DNA from: Labilithrix luteola | GTDB taxonomy: Bacteria > Myxococcota_A > Polyangia > Polyangiales > Polyangiaceae | Direction of reading: 5' to 3' | Length of the DNA: 11,877 nucleotides | Assembly: GCA_026225435.1 (NCBI GenBank) | Contig: JAMFST010001006.1 | Span: 1 to 11,877, forward strand | In this document: in pieces, positions 8,758-11,877 of the stretch | Layout: the number at the start of each line of letters is the position of its first letter | Position numbering within the stretch: position 1 is the stretch's first letter | Notes under the pieces: generated by a model | Seen by the model: only the letters and a program-made list of their open reading frames with translations | The model's database searches: none | Told to the model about the DNA's origin: nothing | Program-made: the position numbers and the translations under genes

Positions 8758-9439
8758 AAAGAATCACGCGCCGCGGATTGCCGGCGTCAGCTCGGTGAGC
8801 TGGTTCGGGGAGGCGCCGGAGAAGGCGAAGGTCGGGGTGCTGCTGCTGCACGGGCGGACGCAGAATCCCGAGATCATGCGCGAGCTGATCGTCGATCGGC
8901 TCGCGCTGCCGGGCGTCTGCTACCTGGCGCCGCGGGCGGAGGCGGACAGCTGGTACCCGACGGGGTTCCTCGCGCCGGCGGCCGACAACGAACCGCGGCT
9001 GACGGAGTCGCTCGCTGCGCTCGACGCCTGCACCGAGCTGCTCGCCGCGCGCGGTTTCGCGCCGGCCGCGCAGGTCGTGCTCGGCTTCTCGCAAGGGGCG
9101 TGTCTCGGAAGCGAGTACGTGTGGCGAAGCCAGCGAGCATTCGGAGCGCTGCTGGCGCTGACCGGGGGGTTGATCGGCCCTCCGGACAAGCGCACCTGGG
9201 CGCATTCGCAGAAGGGGGCGGCCGCCTGGCCGGAGATGCCGGTGCTCCTCGGCGGGAGCAGCGACGATCCGTGGGTCCCCGCCTTCAGCATGCGGGAGAC
9301 GGCCGACGTCTTCGCGGCGCACGGCGCGCGCGTGCGGCTCAAGTTCTACGAGAGCAGCGCCCACGAGATGCCCGACGACCAGATCGCGCAGACGCGCGAG
9401 ATCCTGGACGAGCTCTCGGCGCGATCCGTCAGAAAGTGA
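8750..9439 (+). CDS. Phospholipase/carboxylesterase family alpha/beta hydrolase (MhqD-like)
   Basis: The 229-residue product is a typical small esterase of the abhydrolase_2 family (PF02230). LLLHGRTQNPEIM holds the oxyanion-side HG, the nucleophile is Ser114 in LGFSQGACLG, the acid is probably Asp173 in SSDDPWVP, and the base is His205 in ESSAHEMPDD. No signal peptide is seen, so it is cytoplasmic. The GTG at 8750 lies inside the end of the dioxygenase gene (stop 8755-8757), with no Shine-Dalgarno before it, which suggests translational coupling. In Bacillus subtilis, mhq operons pair ring-cleaving dioxygenases (MhqE, MhqO) with a hydrolase of this type (MhqD), so a role in quinone stress or in processing ring-cleavage products is inferred; the natural ester is unknown. 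The 3' end overlaps the convergent TPR/PEGA-like gene by 11 nt. Confidence 0.87.
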   Translation: MTEKNHAPRIAGVSSVSWFGEAPEKAKVGVLLLHGRTQNPEIMRELIVDRLALPGVCYLAPRAEADSWYPTGFLAPAADNEPRLTESLAALDACTELLAARGFAPAAQVVLGFSQGACLGSEYVWRSQRAFGALLALTGGLIGPPDKRTWAHSQKGAAAWPEMPVLLGGSSDDPWVPAFSMRETADVFAAHGARVRLKFYESSAHEMPDDQIAQTREILDELSARSVRK

Positions 9440-10490
9440 TGGCGACGCTGGCGCCGCCCGGAGCACCGGGGGCGCCGGGGTGAAGCGCCACCTGCGTCGG
9501 GTTGCTCTTGGCCGTGAGGACGAGGGCCACACCGGCGCCGGCCGCCGCGACGGCGCCGATGGCGAAGCCGACGGACAGACCCGCGGTGGTGTTGGCGCCG
9601 CTCTGCCGGCCCATCGCGGTGTTCTTCGCGGTCGTCGACACGCACTTGCCGTTCGGGCACGCGCCGTCGGCGGTCACGTCGGAGACGATGCTGTTGTGCT
9701 CGGCGAGGAAGACGATGGAGAGCGCACCCATGACGACGCCGCCGCCGATCGCGACCCAGCCGAGCACCCGCTGGGCGGAGCCGTTGCTGGTGCCGCCGAC
9801 GGTGTCGGCCTGCTGCGCGGCCGCCGACTTCTCCAGCTCGAGAGGCACGCGACGGGAATCCTTCTCGCGCACTTCCAGCTCGGCGGTCATCGGAAGGCGC
9901 CCGCCGGCGCTGGCCTCGATCCGGTGACGACCCGGGTCGACGGGGAGAGGAACGCCGAGCGCGGCGTCCGCGATGACGACACCGTCGAGGCGCACGACGA
10001 AGTTGGGCGGCTCGGGCGGGAGCACCACCAAGGTGAGGCGCGGGACCCGCGGACGAAGCGCGTTGCCCCGGTCGCGGGAGGTGTTGCGCAGGTCGTTCTC
10101 GGCGTCGCCGTGTACGTCGCGCAGGTCGCGCTCGACCAGCTCGTAGTCGGCCAGGGCGGAGGCGATCTGCCCGAGCTGCTCCTCGCAGCGGGCGATGTTG
10201 AAGCGGACCTGGCCCGTCTCCTTCACGGCGGCCACGCGCCGGTACTTCTCGAGCGCGAGCCCGAACTTACCCGCGTCGGCGTCCTGCCCGGCCTCACGGA
10301 AGAGCTCACGGGCGGCCACCAGCGCCGAACCGCCCGGTTCCCCGGCCGCACCGGACGGTGCCCCGGCGCCAGGAGCCGCTGTACCCGCAAGCGCAGTCTG
10401 CGCGGAGGCGACGCCGGGCGCCGTCAAGACGCCCACTCCCGCGACGAACGCGACCGAGGCCGCGCCGGCCCACGACGTCAAACGCAACAC
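9429..10490 (-). CDS. Exported TPR / PEGA-like protein with two C-terminal membrane helices
   Basis: The product has 353 residues when started at GTG 10490, chosen because it yields a standard signal peptide: LRLTSW, a hydrophobic core (AGAASVAFVAGVGVL) and an ASA|Q cleavage site after residue 30. Longer in-frame starts up to about 10613 would run across the divergent kinase promoter and N-terminus. After an Ala/Gly/Pro linker, residues about 59-120 form TPR-like helices (GKFGLALEKYRRV, VRFNIARCEEQLGQIASALADYE). Residues about 150-221 are a beta-rich PEGA-like domain (VVRLDGVVIAD, LPVDPGRHRIEAS). Two membrane helices (about 242-263 and 303-327) flank a loop with CPNGKC (278-283). The TPR and PEGA-like parts would be periplasmic. 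Proteins of this layout recur in Polyangia, to my recollection, without known function. It is divergent from a Ser/Thr kinase gene, suggesting a signalling or envelope role. Confidence 0.82.
   Translation of the reverse strand: MLRLTSWAGAASVAFVAGVGVLTAPGVASAQTALAGTAAPGAGAPSGAAGEPGGSALVAARELFREAGQDADAGKFGLALEKYRRVAAVKETGQVRFNIARCEEQLGQIASALADYELVERDLRDVHGDAENDLRNTSRDRGNALRPRVPRLTLVVLPPEPPNFVVRLDGVVIADAALGVPLPVDPGRHRIEASAGGRLPMTAELEVREKDSRRVPLELEKSAAAQQADTVGGTSNGSAQRVLGWVAIGGGVVMGALSIVFLAEHNSIVSDVTADGACPNGKCVSTTAKNTAMGRQSGANTTAGLSVGFAIGAVAAAGAGVALVLTAKSNPTQVALHPGAPGAPGGASVAITF
9450..9476. terminator. GC-rich hairpin just past the esterase stop, inside the opposing gene
   Basis: Bases ggcgccgcccgg (9450-9461) pair with ccgggggcgcc (9466-9476) with one bulged base and an agca loop, starting 11 nt after the esterase stop. 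On the other strand it encodes the repetitive PGAPGAPGG end of the TPR/PEGA-like protein. There is no T tract, so it may only pause polymerase or protect the mRNA end, or may be a by-product of the Gly-Ala-Pro codons. Confidence 0.3.
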
Positions 10491-10496
10491 GGGCCC

Positions 10497-10502
10497 AGCG
10501 TA
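10497..10502 (-). promoter_or_regulatory. Candidate -10 box (TACGCT) of the TPR/PEGA-like gene
   Basis: On the minus strand TACGCT lies 6 nt (gggccc) before the chosen GTG. It is the same hexamer as the one before the PilZ gene. No -35 match is seen. Initiation 7 nt downstream of the box would start the mRNA at the GTG. Confidence 0.3.
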
Positions 10503-10529
10503 GACCAGGCCGACCCGCCGCGCGTGCGC

Positions 10530-10535
10530 TATCGT
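10530..10535 (+). promoter_or_regulatory. Candidate -10 box (TATCGT) of the kinase gene
   Basis: TATCGT matches four of six positions of TATAAT and ends 8 nt before the GTG at 10544. A purine run (aggaa) directly abuts the GTG and is too close to act as a normal ribosome-binding site. Its -35 region would fall next to the opposing -10 at 10497-10502, so the two divergent promoters could hardly be occupied together. Confidence 0.3.
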
Positions 10536-10543
10536 CACAGGAA

Positions 10544-11877
10544 GTGAGCGAGCCTCGACACGACAGAGAGGGGGTCCGACGTGGGGCCACCCTTGGCACC
10601 GGGGCCACGCCACCTCCGCCGCAGGCTCAAGGCAAGAGCAGCGGCGGCAGCGGCGTGAAGTCCGGAACGGGCGGCCGCGAGACGGCGGACGGCGTGGCGC
10701 GTCTCGATCTCAAGGTCGGCTCGGTGCTCGCCGACAAGTACCGGCTCGAGCGCGCGCTCGGGTTCGGCGGCATGGGCGCGGTCTGGGTCGCGCGCAACTC
10801 GATGACCGGCGGCGACGTCGCGCTCAAGGTGCTCCACGAGGAGGTGGAGAACCCCGAGGCGCTCGAGCGCTTCCGCCGGGAGGCGAACCTCGTCGCGCGG
10901 CTCTCCCATCGCGGCATCGTACGCGTGTTCGACCTCGTGGAGCTGCACGAGGGGACGCTGGTGATGGTGATGGAGCTGCTCCGCGGCGAGACGCTCGCCT
11001 CGCGGCTCGACACGCAGACCACCGTGCCCGTCGACACCGCGCTCGCCATCACGCTGGCGCTGTCCTCCGCGCTGTCGCACGCGCACCAGGCGGGGATCGT
11101 CCATCGCGATCTCAAGCCGGAGAACGTGTTCCTCTGCCTCGAGCCGGACGGCGCCGTCGAGCCGAAGATCCTCGACTTCGGGATCAGCAAGGTGACGGGT
11201 CCGACCCTCACCAACCTGACCAGCGACGGCACGTTGCTGGGCACGCCGGGGTACATGTCCCCCGAGCAGACGCGTGGCGATCCGGTGGACGCGCGCAGCG
11301 ACGTCTTTGCGCTGGCGATCCTGCTGTACGAGATGATTTCCGGGAGCAACCCCTTCTACGGGACCTCGTACAACGCGGTCATCGCCGCCATCCTCGAGCG
11401 CGAGCCGCAGCCGCTCACCCAGGTCTCGCCCGACGTGTGGCGGGTGCTCGAGAAGGCCTTCTCCAAGAAGCGCAACGAGCGGCACGCGTCGGCGGCGGAG
11501 TTCGCCAATGCGCTGCGGAGTGCCGCGGGCATCGTCGGGCGTGGCTCCTCGCCGATGTTCGACATGGAGGCGCTGTCCGCGAGTGGGGGCGCGCGCGCGA
11601 CCGGGTCGGGTTCGAGTCGGCGCCTCGGCAGCGAGACGCCGACGCAGGCCGCCTCGTTCTTGCCCGACCAGTGGCGCCTGCGGCTGATCGCGGCGGGGTC
11701 CACCCTCGCGCTCCTCGCGGGCGCCGGGTACGTGTTCTTCCACGGGATCGGCGGGCATGCTCCGGCGCCGGATCACGTGCAGGGCGCGCTCAACGCAGCT
11801 GCTGCGAACACAGCGGCCTCCGGCGCGGCCGGCTCCGTCCGGGCGATCGATATCCCCCCGCCTCCGCCCGCCTCGGG
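10544..11877 (+). CDS. PknB-type transmembrane Ser/Thr protein kinase (3' end outside window)
   Basis: The frame runs from GTG 10544 (MSEPRHD if read as Met) through the right edge, 444 residues visible. A Gly/Ser-rich N-terminal tail of about 60 residues precedes the kinase domain (about 67-335). Everything needed for catalysis is present: Gly loop GFGGMGAV (73-80), Lys95 in VALKV, helix-C Glu113, HRDLKPEN with Asp189, DFG with Asp211, and SPE (239-241) closing an activation segment rich in Thr/Ser (GPTLTNLTSDGTLLGTPGY). A Ser/Gly/Arg-rich linker leads to one membrane helix at about 381-401, after which Ala/Gly- and Pro-rich sequence begins a probably periplasmic C-terminal part that is cut off. 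The kinase domain is therefore cytoplasmic. An alternative in-frame GTG at 10655 would trim the tail only. It is divergent from the TPR/PEGA-like gene across 53 bp. Substrates are unknown. Confidence 0.92.
   Translation, partial: MSEPRHDREGVRRGATLGTGATPPPPQAQGKSSGGSGVKSGTGGRETADGVARLDLKVGSVLADKYRLERALGFGGMGAVWVARNSMTGGDVALKVLHEEVENPEALERFRREANLVARLSHRGIVRVFDLVELHEGTLVMVMELLRGETLASRLDTQTTVPVDTALAITLALSSALSHAHQAGIVHRDLKPENVFLCLEPDGAVEPKILDFGISKVTGPTLTNLTSDGTLLGTPGYMSPEQTRGDPVDARSDVFALAILLYEMISGSNPFYGTSYNAVIAAILEREPQPLTQVSPDVWRVLEKAFSKKRNERHASAAEFANALRSAAGIVGRGSSPMFDMEALSASGGARATGSGSSRRLGSETPTQAASFLPDQWRLRLIAAGSTLALLAGAGYVFFHGIGGHAPAPDHVQGALNAAAANTAASGAAGSVRAIDIPPPPPAS

Overview
The window is GC-rich DNA that reads like the chromosome of a myxobacterium (Myxococcota, most likely the Polyangiales/Sorangiineae side). 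Four things point there: a PilZ domain of the myxobacterial TIGR02266 type carrying a long Pro/Ala/Ser tail, a Lon protease that looks like the developmental LonD (BsgA) class, a membrane-anchored PknB-type Ser/Thr kinase, and a signal-peptide/TPR/PEGA-like/two-helix protein of a type that recurs in Polyangia genomes. There are no insertion sequences, CRISPR arrays, tRNA or rRNA genes. Base and codon usage look even throughout, so this is probably core chromosome and not a recently acquired island. Taxonomy is inferred from gene content, not from a marker search.

Layout. (1) 1-707 (+): 3' part of a probable outer-membrane beta-barrel protein, meeting (2) 773-2080 (-), a PilZ-domain protein, across a strong shared hairpin. 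(3) 2129-3433 (+): purD, divergent from the PilZ gene across 48 bp, followed on the same strand by (4) 3491-4867 (+), a DUF1015 protein. (5) 4868-5182: a 315-bp region without a convincing gene that is the lon leader; it contains two mutually exclusive hairpins and a 31-codon open frame. (6) 5183-7633 (+): lon, closed by a textbook intrinsic terminator. (7) 7798-8757 and 8750-9439 (+): a PcpA/MhqO-like ring-cleaving dioxygenase overlapping by 8 bp an MhqD-like carboxylesterase, probably one quinone/hydroquinone detoxification operon. (8) 9429-10490 (-): exported TPR/PEGA-like protein, overlapping the esterase tail-to-tail by 11 bp. (9) 10544 to the window end (+): Ser/Thr protein kinase, divergent from the TPR/PEGA-like gene across 53 bp and cut off by the window edge.

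How the genes may work together. The only clear functional operon is the dioxygenase/esterase pair. The kinase and the TPR/PEGA-like gene share a very short divergent control region and may form a signalling pair, with the periplasmic protein as sensor, partner or substrate. purD and the DUF1015 gene may be co-transcribed. A pattern running across the window is that four genes (PilZ, dioxygenase, TPR/PEGA-like, kinase) have a TANNNT -10-like hexamer 6-8 nt before the chosen start codon and no convincing Shine-Dalgarno, which predicts leaderless mRNAs, while lon has an ordinary ribosome-binding site. I see no unambiguous new multi-gene system; the most checkable leads are the leaderless pattern, the lon leader and the detoxification pair.
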